Shown: positions 43,943 to 54,469, counted from the first letter of the stretch. The stretch is DNA of 64,000 bases from Ornithinimicrobium pratense (GCF_008843165.1 NZ_CP044427.1:868001-932000), one strand, 5' to 3'. The notes: generated by a model not told the origin, from the letters alone. A program made the numbers and translations.

Positions 43943-44023
43943 ATGGAGCCCTTCGCGAGTCAAACGAAGGGGGTGATGCAGGCCCTACGCAAGTGCCGCA
44001 GCCATGACGCGGCGGCAGCATGA
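43943..44023 (+). CDS. Putative 26-codon leader ORF upstream of hpf
   Basis: Reads MEPFASQTKGVMQALRKCRS followed by HDAAAA and TGA. It starts exactly 6 nt after a -10-like hexamer, so it would be the first cistron of a leaderless message, and ends 30 nt before the hpf ATG. A 7-bp hairpin (43949-43971) lies inside it. Codons that are unusual for this GC-rich genome occur (CAA, CTA, AGT). Mycobacteria have leaderless regulatory small ORFs, some with cysteine codons; this one has one Cys codon. Coding status is an inference. Confidence 0.35.
   Translation: MEPFASQTKGVMQALRKCRSHDAAAA
43949..43971 (+). other. Hairpin in the hpf leader
   Basis: CCCTTCG (43949-43955), 9-nt loop, CGAAGGG (43965-43971), inside the putative leader ORF. 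Could affect leader translation or act in attenuation. Confidence 0.4.
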
Positions 44024-44053
44024 CCAGCACACACCCCATTGATGGAGGACCCG

Positions 44054-44734
44054 ATGGAACTCACCGTGACCGGTCGCAAGAAGGACATCTCTGAGCGGTT
44101 CCGCCGCCACCTCGAGGACAAGCTGTCCAAGATCCCACAGCTCACGCCGCGGGTGCGGCGCACCGAGGTCGTCCTGACGCGCGAGAACAACCCTCGCCTG
44201 GCCAAGGAGGCCGAGCGCTGCGAGATCACCTGCTACGTGCACCGCACCGTGGTGCGCGCGGAGGCCGCAGCCGACGAGGAGTACGCCGCGCTCGACCTGA
44301 CGATGAGCAAGCTCACCGAGCGGCTGCGCCGCCTGAGCGACAAGCGGCGGGTCAGCCACACCGGCAAGCACCGCCTGCCCTCGGTCGCCGAGGCCACCTT
44401 CGGCCTGCCCACCGAGCCGCTGGCTCCGCAGGACTCCGACCAGCAGGGCGAGGAGACCCGCACTGCCGAGGAGGCGGTGGACGAGGCGCTGCAGACCCAG
44501 GGGAACAGCCCCATCGAGATCCGCGAGAAGGTGCACTCCTCAGGTCCGATGACCCTCGGCGAGGCGCTGTCCCAGATGGAGCTGGTGGGCCACGAGTTCT
44601 TCCTCTACCACGACGCCGACACCGACCAACCCAGCGTGGTCTACCGTCGTCGAGGCTGGTCCTACGGCGTGCTGCGCCTCCAGCACGAGGACGTCCCTGA
44701 GGCCGGGGACGACGACGAGGCCGTCGCCTCCTGA
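44054..44734 (+). CDS. hpf: Ribosome hibernation-promoting factor, long form
   Basis: Binds the 30S decoding channel and dimerises 70S ribosomes into inactive 100S particles in stationary phase. The 226 residues contain the N-terminal HPF/RaiA domain (MELTVTGRKKDISERFRRHL ... ALDLTMSKLTERLRRLSDKR), an acidic linker, and the C-terminal dimerisation domain (MTLGEALSQMELVGHEFFLY ... VVYRRRGWSYGVLRL). ATG 44054 is set by GGAGG 5 nt upstream. Preceded by a possible leader ORF and followed by a strong hairpin. Equivalent of Rv3241c. Confidence 0.94.
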   Translation: MELTVTGRKKDISERFRRHLEDKLSKIPQLTPRVRRTEVVLTRENNPRLAKEAERCEITCYVHRTVVRAEAAADEEYAALDLTMSKLTERLRRLSDKRRVSHTGKHRLPSVAEATFGLPTEPLAPQDSDQQGEETRTAEEAVDEALQTQGNSPIEIREKVHSSGPMTLGEALSQMELVGHEFFLYHDADTDQPSVVYRRRGWSYGVLRLQHEDVPEAGDDDEAVAS

Positions 44735-44755
44735 CCGTCCCGTCACCAGCGCGTG

Positions 44756-44803
44756 ACACAGGCAAGGGCGCCCCTGCCGACAGGCGGGGCGCCCGCCCTG
44801 TGT
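44756..44803 (+). terminator. Strong two-tier hairpin after hpf
   Basis: Outer stem ACACAGG (44756-44762) with CCTGTGT (44797-44803); inner stem GGGCGCCCC (44766-44774) with GGGGCGCCC (44786-44794), extended by GCC/GGC. No T tract, as is usual for high-GC terminators. Confidence 0.7.
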
Positions 44804-44862
44804 GCGCGGGTGCACACGATCGGCCGGCTCGGTTGTCGGTCGCCCGTGGCACAGTGACCACC

Positions 44863-46095
44863 ATGACGTCCTCGAGCCCCCGGCCGCGCACCGTGCGGAC
44901 CATCCCGGTCGAGCAGGCGCGCCGGATCGCATTGGCCGCGCAGGGCTTTGGGCGGCCCCGCCCCGCCAGCCCGGGCACCAGAGCGCTCGGTCGGGTCGTG
45001 GACCAGCTGCAGGTGGTGCAGATCGACAGCGTCAACGTGCTCACCCGTGCCCAGTACCTGCCGTTCTTCTCCCGGCTCGGGCCCTACGACACCGCGCTGC
45101 TGGACCGGATGCGCGACGGCCGCGGTCCCCGGTCGCGGGGCGGTCGAAGCCTGGTCGAGTACTGGGCGCACGAGGCCTCCCTGATCCCACCCTCCACTTG
45201 GCCCTACCTTGGCTTTCGGATGCTGCAGGCCCGGTCCGGTGACGGGGACCTCAGCCTGCGTCAGGCGCACCCCGGGCTGCCGGAAGCCGTCGTCGAGGTG
45301 GTGCGTGGGCACGGGCCGCTCACCGCCCGCGAGGTCGAGGCCCACCTGCCGCACGGGGCTGGCAAGGGCCGTGAGCACTGGGGCTGGAACTGGTCGGCGG
45401 TCAAGCGGTGCCTGGAGCACCTGTTCCGGGCCGGGCAGCTCACCTCGGCGGGGCGCTCGTCCCAGTTCGAGCGACGGTATGCCGTGCCCGATCAGGTGCT
45501 GCCGCCGGAGGTGCTGGCCCGGGCACCCGGCTCACCGGAGGCCCCCGAGCGGCTGGAGTCGGTGACCCACCTGCTGCGGCTGGCGGTCCGGGCCCACGGC
45601 ATCGGCACCCAGCGCGACCTGGCCGACTACTTCCGGGTGCGCGGGCCGGTCGTCGACCAGGCGCTGGAGCGACTGGTCAGCTCCGGAGAGGTCGAGCCGG
45701 TGAGCGTCCCGGGGTGGCGGCGCACGGCATACCTGGACCCAGCGGCACGTCGTCCCCGCGCGGTGCCAGGCTCGGCGCTGCTCAGCCCGTTCGACTCATT
45801 GGTCTGGCAGCGGGACCGGGTGGAGGACCTGTGGGGCTTTCGCTACCGGATCGAGATCTACGTGCCGGCGCCCCTGCGGGAGCACGGCTACTACGTGCTG
45901 CCCTTCCTGCACGACGAACGACTCGTCGGTCGGGTGGACCTCAAGGCCGACCGGGCCGCAGGCGTGCTGCGGGTGCAGTCCCTGCACTGGGAGGTCGGCG
46001 CGGACGTGACCCGGGCGGGCCCAGCCCTGGTTGCCGAGCTGGAGGCGATGGCCGGGTGGCTGGGTCTGGGAAGGGTGGACCTGCCGGCCCCCTGA
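44863..46095 (+). CDS. Winged-helix DNA-binding protein, YcaQ/AlkZ-like DNA glycosylase family
   Basis: Protein of ~410 residues. Family segments: IPVEQARRIALAAQGF, LGRVVDQLQVVQIDSVNVLTRAQYLPFFSRLG, LVEYWAHEASLIPPSTWPYL, HWGWNWSAVKRCLEHLFRAG, SPFDSLVWQRDRVEDLWGF and RIEIYVPAPLREHGYYVLPF. QIDSVN corresponds to the Q-x-(Q/D) catalytic region of YcaQ/AlkZ enzymes, which unhook DNA interstrand crosslinks or remove bulky alkyl bases. ATG 44863 is the likely start; GTG 44854 is in frame. Activity is inferred from family only. Confidence 0.8.
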   Translation: MTSSSPRPRTVRTIPVEQARRIALAAQGFGRPRPASPGTRALGRVVDQLQVVQIDSVNVLTRAQYLPFFSRLGPYDTALLDRMRDGRGPRSRGGRSLVEYWAHEASLIPPSTWPYLGFRMLQARSGDGDLSLRQAHPGLPEAVVEVVRGHGPLTAREVEAHLPHGAGKGREHWGWNWSAVKRCLEHLFRAGQLTSAGRSSQFERRYAVPDQVLPPEVLARAPGSPEAPERLESVTHLLRLAVRAHGIGTQRDLADYFRVRGPVVDQALERLVSSGEVEPVSVPGWRRTAYLDPAARRPRAVPGSALLSPFDSLVWQRDRVEDLWGFRYRIEIYVPAPLREHGYYVLPFLHDERLVGRVDLKADRAAGVLRVQSLHWEVGADVTRAGPALVAELEAMAGWLGLGRVDLPAP

Positions 46096-46142
46096 GCCCG
46101 CCGCTCCGGCACCCGTGCTAGGGAACCTCCAGCCGGGACGGT

Positions 46143-46154
46143 TAGCCTAGGTGC
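46143..46154 (+). promoter_or_regulatory. Leaderless-type -10 box of secA
   Basis: TAGCCT at 46143-46148, 6 nt before GTG 46155; no Shine-Dalgarno. Confidence 0.55.
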
Positions 46155-48896
<2,742 letters not shown>

Positions 48897-48911
48897 CCCA
48901 GCTCGTCTCAT

Positions 48912-48940
48912 GGGCCGGACGCTTCGGAGGCGCCCGGCCC
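48912..48940. terminator. Hairpin between convergent secA and the Rv3235-family gene
   Basis: GGGCCGG (48912-48918) and CCGGCCC (48934-48940) with inner CGC/GCG and a TTCGGAG loop; one A-C mismatch. Located 16 nt after the secA stop. Confidence 0.6.
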
Positions 48941-48990
48941 GGGGCGAGGAGTGATCGTCGCGGCGTCGGGTCTCTTCGGCGGCGCGTTGA

Positions 48991-49521
48991 TCAGCCAAGC
49001 TCGAGCGCGGTGATCAGCCAGCGTCCGTCGACCCCGCTCATCCGCAGGGCCAGCGCCCGCACACGGCCGGAGCAGCGGACGACCGCCGAGACCTCGCAGA
49101 CCCCGTCCGCAGGGTGGCAGAGGAGCAGTGCGCGGATGAGCGGTGCCTGGTGGGGGCGGCGGGCCCGGCGCCGGGCGAGCACCCCACGCCGGGCCACGCG
49201 CTCGCGCACGTCCGGGGCCAGCCACCGCGAGAGCTGCTCTGGTGAGCGGGTGCCCTCACAGACCTCCAGGATGGCCTGGATGAGCTTGCGGGCCCACGCC
49301 TGGGCAGGCGGCAGGTCGGCGGTGCCGGTCGCCTGCGGGCCGAAGAAACTGTCGTAGGCCTCCTGCCGGAAGTCCACCGCTAGCGAGCCCTGCACGTAAC
49401 GGCCGGTCGGCTCCTGTCCTGTCCGACCACCCGCGCCGTGCCAGTCGGGGCCCACGGACGGGGGCTCTGCGGTCGGGGCCGGTGCCAGCCGGACGACTGG
49501 CAGACGGGGCTCCCCGGTCAT
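48991..49521 (-). CDS. Rv3235/DUF6459 family protein
   Basis: Cytoplasmic protein of 176 residues. A disordered, proline-rich N-terminus (1-65) leads into a conserved C-terminal domain of ~100 residues: AQAWARKLIQAILEVCEGTRSP, LSRWLAPDVRERVARRG, and a beta-rich end (VCEVSAVVRCSGRVRALALRM, GRWLITALELG). Homologues sit near secA in many Actinobacteria; function unknown. ATG 49521 overlaps the LysM gene stop by 4 nt (ATGA). Confidence 0.8.
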   Translation of the reverse strand: MTGEPRLPVVRLAPAPTAEPPSVGPDWHGAGGRTGQEPTGRYVQGSLAVDFRQEAYDSFFGPQATGTADLPPAQAWARKLIQAILEVCEGTRSPEQLSRWLAPDVRERVARRGVLARRRARRPHQAPLIRALLLCHPADGVCEVSAVVRCSGRVRALALRMSGVDGRWLITALELG

Positions 49522-50375
49522 CGCCGGGCCTCCTCATCGGCGGGGTCTGTCTGTGCGGCTGGCGCGTCGGGGCCGGGGATCCGCAGCTCCTGGCCCGGCA
49601 GGATGCGGTCCGGGTCTGGGCCGATGACCTCGCGGTTGGCCGCATACCATCGAGGCCATTCCTCGGCGATGTCCTGCACGGTGGCCTGCTGGCCAAGATG
49701 ACGGGCGGTCAGGGACCACAGCGTGTCGCCGGCCCGCACGACCACGTGCTCGGTCGGCGCCTCCCGCGGTGCCGCGCTGACCAGGCCGATGGTGGCGGTC
49801 GGCTTGACCGAGGCTGACGCTGGCGTGGGTGTCCAGCCGGGCAAGGGCACCGGCGAGCCGTCCGGCAAGCGGGGTTGCTCCCGCGCAGGCTCCGGGTCAG
49901 GTGTGGTGACCGAGCTGGCGATCGGGTCCTGGGACGCGCCGTTCCACGAGGGCTCCGGAGGCCCGGCCGGTGCGGCGTGGGCCGGGACGGCGGTGAGGGC
50001 CAGGAGGATGACGCTGACCCGGCGCACCGTCCCGAAGGTCGTCGGGAGCGCCGTGGACGGCCAGCGCCTGCGGCTGGACATCGCTGCCCCACCGTGCCCG
50101 ACCCCACCGTGCCCGACCCCACCGTGCCCGACAGCGGTGCCGCGGAGCAGCTCGAGAACGGCGAGCGTCAGCACCACGCTGACCCAGCACATCAGCAGCG
50201 TGGCGCCGGCGAGGGTCACGGTCAGCAAGGCCGTCTCGATGCCGGTCGGACCGCCGCCCGGCCAGGTCTGGACGACCTGTCGGCCCAGCATCGGGACGCT
50301 GGCCAGTGTGAAAGCGCCGAGCAGGGCACCGAGCCCGGCCGCGCGCTGCGGCCGCGCGGTCCTGTGATCGCCCAT
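49518..50375 (-). CDS. LysM-domain membrane/cell-wall protein
   Basis: Protein of 285 residues. Hydrophobic segments at ~10-30, ~45-80 (ALLTVTLAGATLLMCWVSVV) and ~118-135 (VSVILLALTAVPAHA) are followed by an external proline-rich linker and one C-terminal LysM domain (EHVVVRAGDTLWSLTARHLG ... WYAANREVIGPDPDRILPGQ ... LRIP), which binds peptidoglycan glycan strands. Between helices lies GHGG repeated three times. Start ATG 50375 has GAGGAG 8 nt upstream. Operon with the Rv3235-family gene. Confidence 0.85.
   Translation of the reverse strand: MGDHRTARPQRAAGLGALLGAFTLASVPMLGRQVVQTWPGGGPTGIETALLTVTLAGATLLMCWVSVVLTLAVLELLRGTAVGHGGVGHGGVGHGGAAMSSRRRWPSTALPTTFGTVRRVSVILLALTAVPAHAAPAGPPEPSWNGASQDPIASSVTTPDPEPAREQPRLPDGSPVPLPGWTPTPASASVKPTATIGLVSAAPREAPTEHVVVRAGDTLWSLTARHLGQQATVQDIAEEWPRWYAANREVIGPDPDRILPGQELRIPGPDAPAAQTDPADEEARR
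50087..50131 (-). repeat. Three perfect 15-bp tandem units in the LysM gene
   Basis: Units 50087-50101, 50102-50116 and 50117-50131 are identical and encode the VGHGG repeats next to the second membrane segment. Confidence 0.9.
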
Positions 50376-50538
50376 GGTGGTGTCTCCTCATCCACACCCG
50401 GAGGTGCGAAAGCGTTCGTTTGTGTGTGATTGCGTGTATATGCGGCAGATTACGACCGGCCGGGTGGCCGGTCAAGAGGTCGCGCCCAGCCTGTGGACGA
50501 CGGCCCATGCCTCACCTGATCGGTGGCAGCATGAGGGC
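50376..50538. promoter_or_regulatory. Divergent intergenic region with an AT-rich island
   Basis: About 50405-50455 is clearly AT-richer than the surroundings (GTTTGTGTGTGATTGCGTGT followed by ATATG). It probably holds promoters for the LysM gene and the unknown gene at 50539; TATACA on the minus strand (50440 to 50435) is a possible -10 box, but I could not find a matching -35. Confidence 0.4.
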
Positions 50539-51099
50539 ATGCGCTGGCACCAGCTCTTCGAGGACCTCGGCGCCCAGCTGGCGGCTCTTGAGCTGCAGGA
50601 GCGCGCGGCCGAGGTGGCCGAGCACGTCCGGGCGGAGCGGGGGCAGATCGAGCTCGTCCACAGGCTCGCAGCGGACCCCGCCGCCCCGGTGCGGCTGCGG
50701 GTCCGCGGGGTCGGCTGGATCGACGTCGACCTCACCGACGTGGGGCGGGACTGGATCTTGGCGCAGGGGGCCGGCTCGGGCCGGACCGGGCGCGAGCTGC
50801 TGGTCCCGTTGCCCGCAGTCTGTGCCGTGGAGGGCCTGGCCACCCGGGCCGACCCTCGGGAGCAGGTGGCCAGCCGACGGTTCGGCCTGCGTTCCGCCCT
50901 GCGTGCCGTCAGCCGGGACCGCGCGCGAGTTCGGATCCACGACGTCGACGGGGACCACCTGACCGGCACGATCGACGCCGTGATGGCCGACCATCTGGAC
51001 CTGGCCCGGCACGCCGACGACGAACCGAGACGGGCCAGCGCCGTCCGTGGCAGGGTCAGCCTGGCCTACGCCACCCTCGCCCTGGTGCGTCGGCTGTGA
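50539..51099 (+). CDS. Conserved actinobacterial protein of unknown function
   Basis: 186 residues, cytoplasmic. N-terminal helical stretch MRWHQLFEDLGAQLAALELQ with heptad-like pattern to ~residue 45, then a small beta-rich unit (RLRVRGVGWIDVDLTDVGRD, ELLVPLPAVCAVEGLATRAD) resembling an Sm/PRC-like barrel, and a helical/basic C-terminus (SRDRARVRIHDVDGDHLTGT). Similar proteins in databases are often labelled Fis-family regulators, but I see no helix-turn-helix. Start chosen at ATG 50539 after GAGGGC. Confidence 0.7.
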   Translation: MRWHQLFEDLGAQLAALELQERAAEVAEHVRAERGQIELVHRLAADPAAPVRLRVRGVGWIDVDLTDVGRDWILAQGAGSGRTGRELLVPLPAVCAVEGLATRADPREQVASRRFGLRSALRAVSRDRARVRIHDVDGDHLTGTIDAVMADHLDLARHADDEPRRASAVRGRVSLAYATLALVRRL

Positions 51100-51137
51100 G
51101 GCAGCCGCTGGGCAGGCTGGCCCACCGGGAGGGCGGC

Positions 51138-51356
51138 TCAGGGAGCGGGATCACCCTGCCGGGTGATCTCGCGGGTCTGCTCGTACATCCGCTGGATGTA
51201 GGCCTCGAGCTCGACGTTCTCCACCCGCCACACCCCGCGGCCGCCGAGCTTGACGCCCACGAGCTGCCCGGAACGCACCAGCGCCTTGACCTGCGACAGC
51301 GAGACGTTGAGCGTGTCGGCCACGTCGGTGAGGGTGAGGAAGCGGGGGGCCGCCAC
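51138..51356 (-). CDS. BldC-like / excisionase-family helix-turn-helix DNA-binding protein
   Basis: 72 residues with a single MerR-type winged helix-turn-helix: FLTLTDVADTLNVSLSQVKA and LVRSGQLVGVKLGGRGVW, then RVENVELEAYIQRMYEQTRE. Size and motif resemble BldC, which binds DNA cooperatively on direct repeats and delays development in Streptomyces. Start GTG 51356 follows AAGGAG by 6 nt. Divergent from the SAF/CpaE-like pair, with a palindrome in between, so it may regulate them (inference). Confidence 0.85.
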   Translation of the reverse strand: MAAPRFLTLTDVADTLNVSLSQVKALVRSGQLVGVKLGGRGVWRVENVELEAYIQRMYEQTREITRQGDPAP

Positions 51357-51415
51357 GGCGAGCTCCTTTGTGGTCCGGGGGCAGGGGTTGAGCAGATTTT
51401 ACGGAAGTTCAGTAG

Positions 51416-51444
51416 CCATCTTGGCCCACCTGTGGACAAGATGG
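51416..51444. promoter_or_regulatory. Interrupted palindrome containing a DnaA box
   Basis: Arms CCATCTTG (51416-51423) and CAAGATGG (51437-51444) are perfect inverted repeats; inside, CCAC-CT-GTGG forms a second one. TGTGGACAA (51431-51439) is the complement of the DnaA box TTGTCCACA. Lies between the BldC-like gene and the SAF gene; likely operator or structural element. Confidence 0.55.
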
Positions 51445-51534
51445 ACCAGTCATCGTCACGTCCGGCGGGCGCGGCGGAGGTCAGCGGACCGGGTCGACGT
51501 CGGCGTCGATCGGCTCCAGCAGAAAGGGACCGAG

Positions 51535-52254
51535 GTGGCGGTAAGCACTCAGGGACGCAAGACACGGCCGATGCCCGGAGCCGGTGCCGACCCCAGCGCG
51601 AGCCCCGGGCGCAGTGCACGCCGTCTGCAACGACCGGGCTGGCGTGACCTGCGCCTGGTGGTCGGGGTGCTGCTCGTCCTGCTCTCGGTGGCGGGAGGGA
51701 CGCGCCTGGTGATGTCGCTGGACGACACCATCCCCGTGTATGCGGCAGCCCGGGACCTGCTGCCGGGCCAGCCGGTCACCGCGGAGGACCTGGCCGCGGT
51801 GCAGGTGCGTATGGGGGAGCAGGCCGAACGCTATGTGGACGGTGCCGAGCCGATCGCGCCTGGGACCTACCTGGTGCGAGGGGTCGGCACCGGCGAGCTG
51901 GTGCCCGTCGCCGCGCTGGGCACTGCACGGGAGGCGCTGGACAAGACCGTGACCGTCCCCGTCGACCCCAGCGCACTGCCTGGGCTGACGACGGGAACGC
52001 TGGTGGACGTCTGGGTGAGCCCGCGCGACCCCGACGCTCTGGGCGTCAGCTATCTCGACCCCAGACTGCTGCTCGCGGGTGCAGTCGTGGACCGGGTGCC
52101 CCAGCAGGGCTCCGGGCTGGGGGCCGGGCTGGGCCGAGCGTCTGTCTCGGTGGTGGTGCCCGCGGACCGGGTCGGTGATGTCATCGGTGCGGTCGATCAG
52201 GACGCCCGGCTCACGCTCGTGCCCGCACCCCGGTCCCAGCAGGGGACGGACTGA
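51535..52254 (+). CDS. SAF-domain (CpaB/RcpC-like) membrane-anchored protein
   Basis: 239 residues: basic cytosolic start, one membrane helix at ~38-56 (LRLVVGVLLVLLSVAGGTRLV), then a SAF domain outside (TIPVYAAARDLLPGQPVTAEDLAAVQVRMG ... PGTYLVRGVGTGELVPVAAL) and a C-terminal domain (KTVTVPVDPSALPGLTTGTLVDVWV). SAF domains of this order occur in CpaB of type IVc (Tad) pili. No other Tad genes follow except the CpaE-like one. GTG 51535 has AAAGGGA upstream. Its stop overlaps the next start (TGATG). Confidence 0.83.
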   Translation: MAVSTQGRKTRPMPGAGADPSASPGRSARRLQRPGWRDLRLVVGVLLVLLSVAGGTRLVMSLDDTIPVYAAARDLLPGQPVTAEDLAAVQVRMGEQAERYVDGAEPIAPGTYLVRGVGTGELVPVAALGTAREALDKTVTVPVDPSALPGLTTGTLVDVWVSPRDPDALGVSYLDPRLLLAGAVVDRVPQQGSGLGAGLGRASVSVVVPADRVGDVIGAVDQDARLTLVPAPRSQQGTD

Positions 52255-53921
52255 TGAGTCTGCCCACCGTCACGGGCGTCGCCCCCCGGTGGGAGAGCGG
52301 GCTGGCCGAACTGCTCGGCAGCTCGGTCCGTGCCCAGCTGGTCCGGCGTTGCGCCGACGTCCCCGAGCTGCTCGGCGTCTCGGCGGCGGGGCTGGCCCGG
52401 GTCGTGGTCGTCTCCAGCGACTTCCGGTCTTTGGACCGGGCCGCGGTTGAGTCCCTGCTCGCCTCCGGCGTGGCCGTCGTGGGGGTGCACCCGCCGAGCC
52501 AGGCCGACGCCGGACGTACGCTGCGCCGGTGGGGGATCCAGGTGGTGCTGCCCGCAGACCTGGACCCCGAGGCGTTGGACCAGGCAATCGAGGCGGCCGT
52601 GGACGCGACGGCCGGGCCAGGTGTCGTCGATGACGCCGGTCAGAAGGGCCAGGCAGCCCCGGACGCAGCCGGGCCCGCTGCGCAGGAACGGGAGCATCCA
52701 CCGGGACGGAAGGCCAGCAAGCAGCCGGAGCGAGGCCCGGACGGCCAGCCGGGCTGGAATGACCCCCAACGGGTTGGGCGCAGGCAGCGTCGGGGCGAGC
52801 AACCCTCGCCGGCGGACGCCGGTGACGAGTCGACCAGCGATCTACCCGGGACCACCCCGGCCCGCGGTCAGTCCGGAGCCACCGACGCCAAGGACCTGGC
52901 ACCGGCAGCCCCAGGCCAGATCGAAGACCTCGCGCCGTCCGGGCCTGGCGGCGCTCATCGGGGCACCCCCGATCCGATGGACGAGGAGCTACGCCGCCTC
53001 GTGGAGGAGGCGGGTGGACCGCCTGGTGGCGGACTGGAGCGGGCGGAGCAACCGGCGGACGAGGGCCCCATGGGAGAACCGGGGGAGGTGATCGTCGTCT
53101 GGGGGCCCGGCAGTCCGGGCCGCACCACGCTGGCGCTCAACCTGGCCGCCGAGCTCGCCGACCCGCTGACCCGCGTGCTGCTCATCGACGCCGACACCTC
53201 CGCCTCCGCCCTCGCCCAGTCGCTGGCTGTCCTCGACGAGGCGCCCGGTCTGGCCGCGGCGGCCCGCGCGGCCGACCAGGGGGTCCTGGACGAGCGGGTG
53301 CTGGCCCGGCTGGCTCCCGAAGTCCGGCCCGGGTTGATGCTGCTCACCGGGCTGCCGCGGGCGGACCGGTGGCCCGAGGTCCGCGACAGTGCGCTCGCCG
53401 ACATCATCGAGGTCTCCCGCCGGTGCGCCTCCTTCGTGGTGCTGGACGTCGCCGCGGGTGTCGAGCAGGACGAGGAGCTGTCGTTCGACACCCAGGCGCC
53501 GCGCCGCAATGGGGCGACCCTCACCGCGCTCGAGGCGGCCGACCGCATGGTCGTCGTCGGCGCGGGTGACCCGATCGGCCTGCAGCGGCTCGTCCGGGGG
53601 CTGGACCTCCTGCCCACCCTCAGCGCCGCCCCGCGGGAGGTCGTGGTCACCCGCGTCCGGCCCGGTCCCGTCGGTCCGGACCCCGAACGCCGGATCCAGG
53701 AGGCGCTGGAGCGCTTTGCCGGGGCCAGGGAAGTGCACCTGGTCCCCGAGGACCGGGAGTCGATGGATGCCGCGCTCCTGCACGGCCGGGCCTTGGCCGA
53801 GGCCCGGCCCGGCAGCGCGGCACGGACCAGCATCCGGGGGCTGGCCGATCGGATCGCTGGCCGGGCTCCGTCGCCGAAGGGCACCGGGCCTCGCTGGTGG
53901 CCACGACGCCGACGGGCCTGA
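52254..53921 (+). CDS. CpaE/TadZ-like MinD-family ATPase-like protein with deviant P-loop
   Basis: 555 residues. An N-terminal receiver-like region (~1-115: LARVVVVSSDFRSLDRAAVE) and a 150-residue disordered, acidic/proline-rich linker lead to a ParA/MinD-type domain (~275-540): VIVVWGPGSPGRTTLALNLA, VLLIDADTSASALAQSLAVL, FVVLDVAAGVEQDEE, MVVVGAGDPIGLQRLVRGL. The P-loop lysine is replaced by arginine (GSPGRTT) and the signature lysine is absent, so ATP hydrolysis may be altered. Domain order matches CpaE/TadZ polar localisation factors; similar genes (Rv3213c) are called Soj-like. Confidence 0.8.
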   Translation: MSLPTVTGVAPRWESGLAELLGSSVRAQLVRRCADVPELLGVSAAGLARVVVVSSDFRSLDRAAVESLLASGVAVVGVHPPSQADAGRTLRRWGIQVVLPADLDPEALDQAIEAAVDATAGPGVVDDAGQKGQAAPDAAGPAAQEREHPPGRKASKQPERGPDGQPGWNDPQRVGRRQRRGEQPSPADAGDESTSDLPGTTPARGQSGATDAKDLAPAAPGQIEDLAPSGPGGAHRGTPDPMDEELRRLVEEAGGPPGGGLERAEQPADEGPMGEPGEVIVVWGPGSPGRTTLALNLAAELADPLTRVLLIDADTSASALAQSLAVLDEAPGLAAAARAADQGVLDERVLARLAPEVRPGLMLLTGLPRADRWPEVRDSALADIIEVSRRCASFVVLDVAAGVEQDEELSFDTQAPRRNGATLTALEAADRMVVVGAGDPIGLQRLVRGLDLLPTLSAAPREVVVTRVRPGPVGPDPERRIQEALERFAGAREVHLVPEDRESMDAALLHGRALAEARPGSAARTSIRGLADRIAGRAPSPKGTGPRWWPRRRRA

Positions 53922-54016
53922 CGAAGCCGATGCGGACGCACCCCGCCGAGTCTGCGACGATGGCCACGCGGGGCCTGACCGGGTCCAGCGTGCGACCTGT
54001 GGAGCGAGGAGGCGCG

Positions 54017-54469
54017 ATGGCGACGCTGCGGTGCTACCTGCCGCTGAGCCCAGAGCAGTTGCAGACCCTCCGGACCGACCGGCGCCTGGCCGGTCCGCTA
54101 CGGGCCACCACGGTGACCCGATCGGTGCGTGCGTCCCTGCCCTCCGGCGACCAGGACGAGTGGGAGTACGCCGCCCTCCAGGCTGCCGCCGTCGGCCTGG
54201 CCGCCGAGGGTCATCCGGTGATCGTGGCCGCGGTCGACCTCGTCGAAGAGGCCGTCGACGCCGCCCGTCCCGAGGGCCCGCAGGTCCGGGTGGGCGACGT
54301 CGACCTGCCGCGCGTCGCCGCCATCCACGTTGGTGACGACGTCGTGACCGGTGACCCCTCGGCACTGCCCGGCCCGGACGAGGAGATCGAGCTGTCCTGG
54401 TATGACACCACCGAGCTCGGCCAGGTCATCGAGCTGGCCGACGCCCTGGCGGAGGGGCAGCGCCAGTGA
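54017..54469 (+). CDS. DUF6912 family protein
   Basis: 150 residues, cytoplasmic, no membrane segment. Conserved-looking elements: MATLRCYLPLSPEQLQTLRT, EWEYAALQAAAVGLAA and VIVAAVDLVEEAVDA; the C-terminal part IELSWYDTTELGQVIELADAL is typical of this small actinobacterial family. Function unknown. Start ATG 54017 is fixed by GAGGAGG 4 nt upstream. Family name given from memory of the pattern. Confidence 0.7.
   Translation: MATLRCYLPLSPEQLQTLRTDRRLAGPLRATTVTRSVRASLPSGDQDEWEYAALQAAAVGLAAEGHPVIVAAVDLVEEAVDAARPEGPQVRVGDVDLPRVAAIHVGDDVVTGDPSALPGPDEEIELSWYDTTELGQVIELADALAEGQRQ

Noticed and set aside
50087..50131. Regular short repeats that might look like a CRISPR fragment
   Set aside because: Units are 15 bp, contiguous without spacers, and encode VGHGG in the LysM protein.
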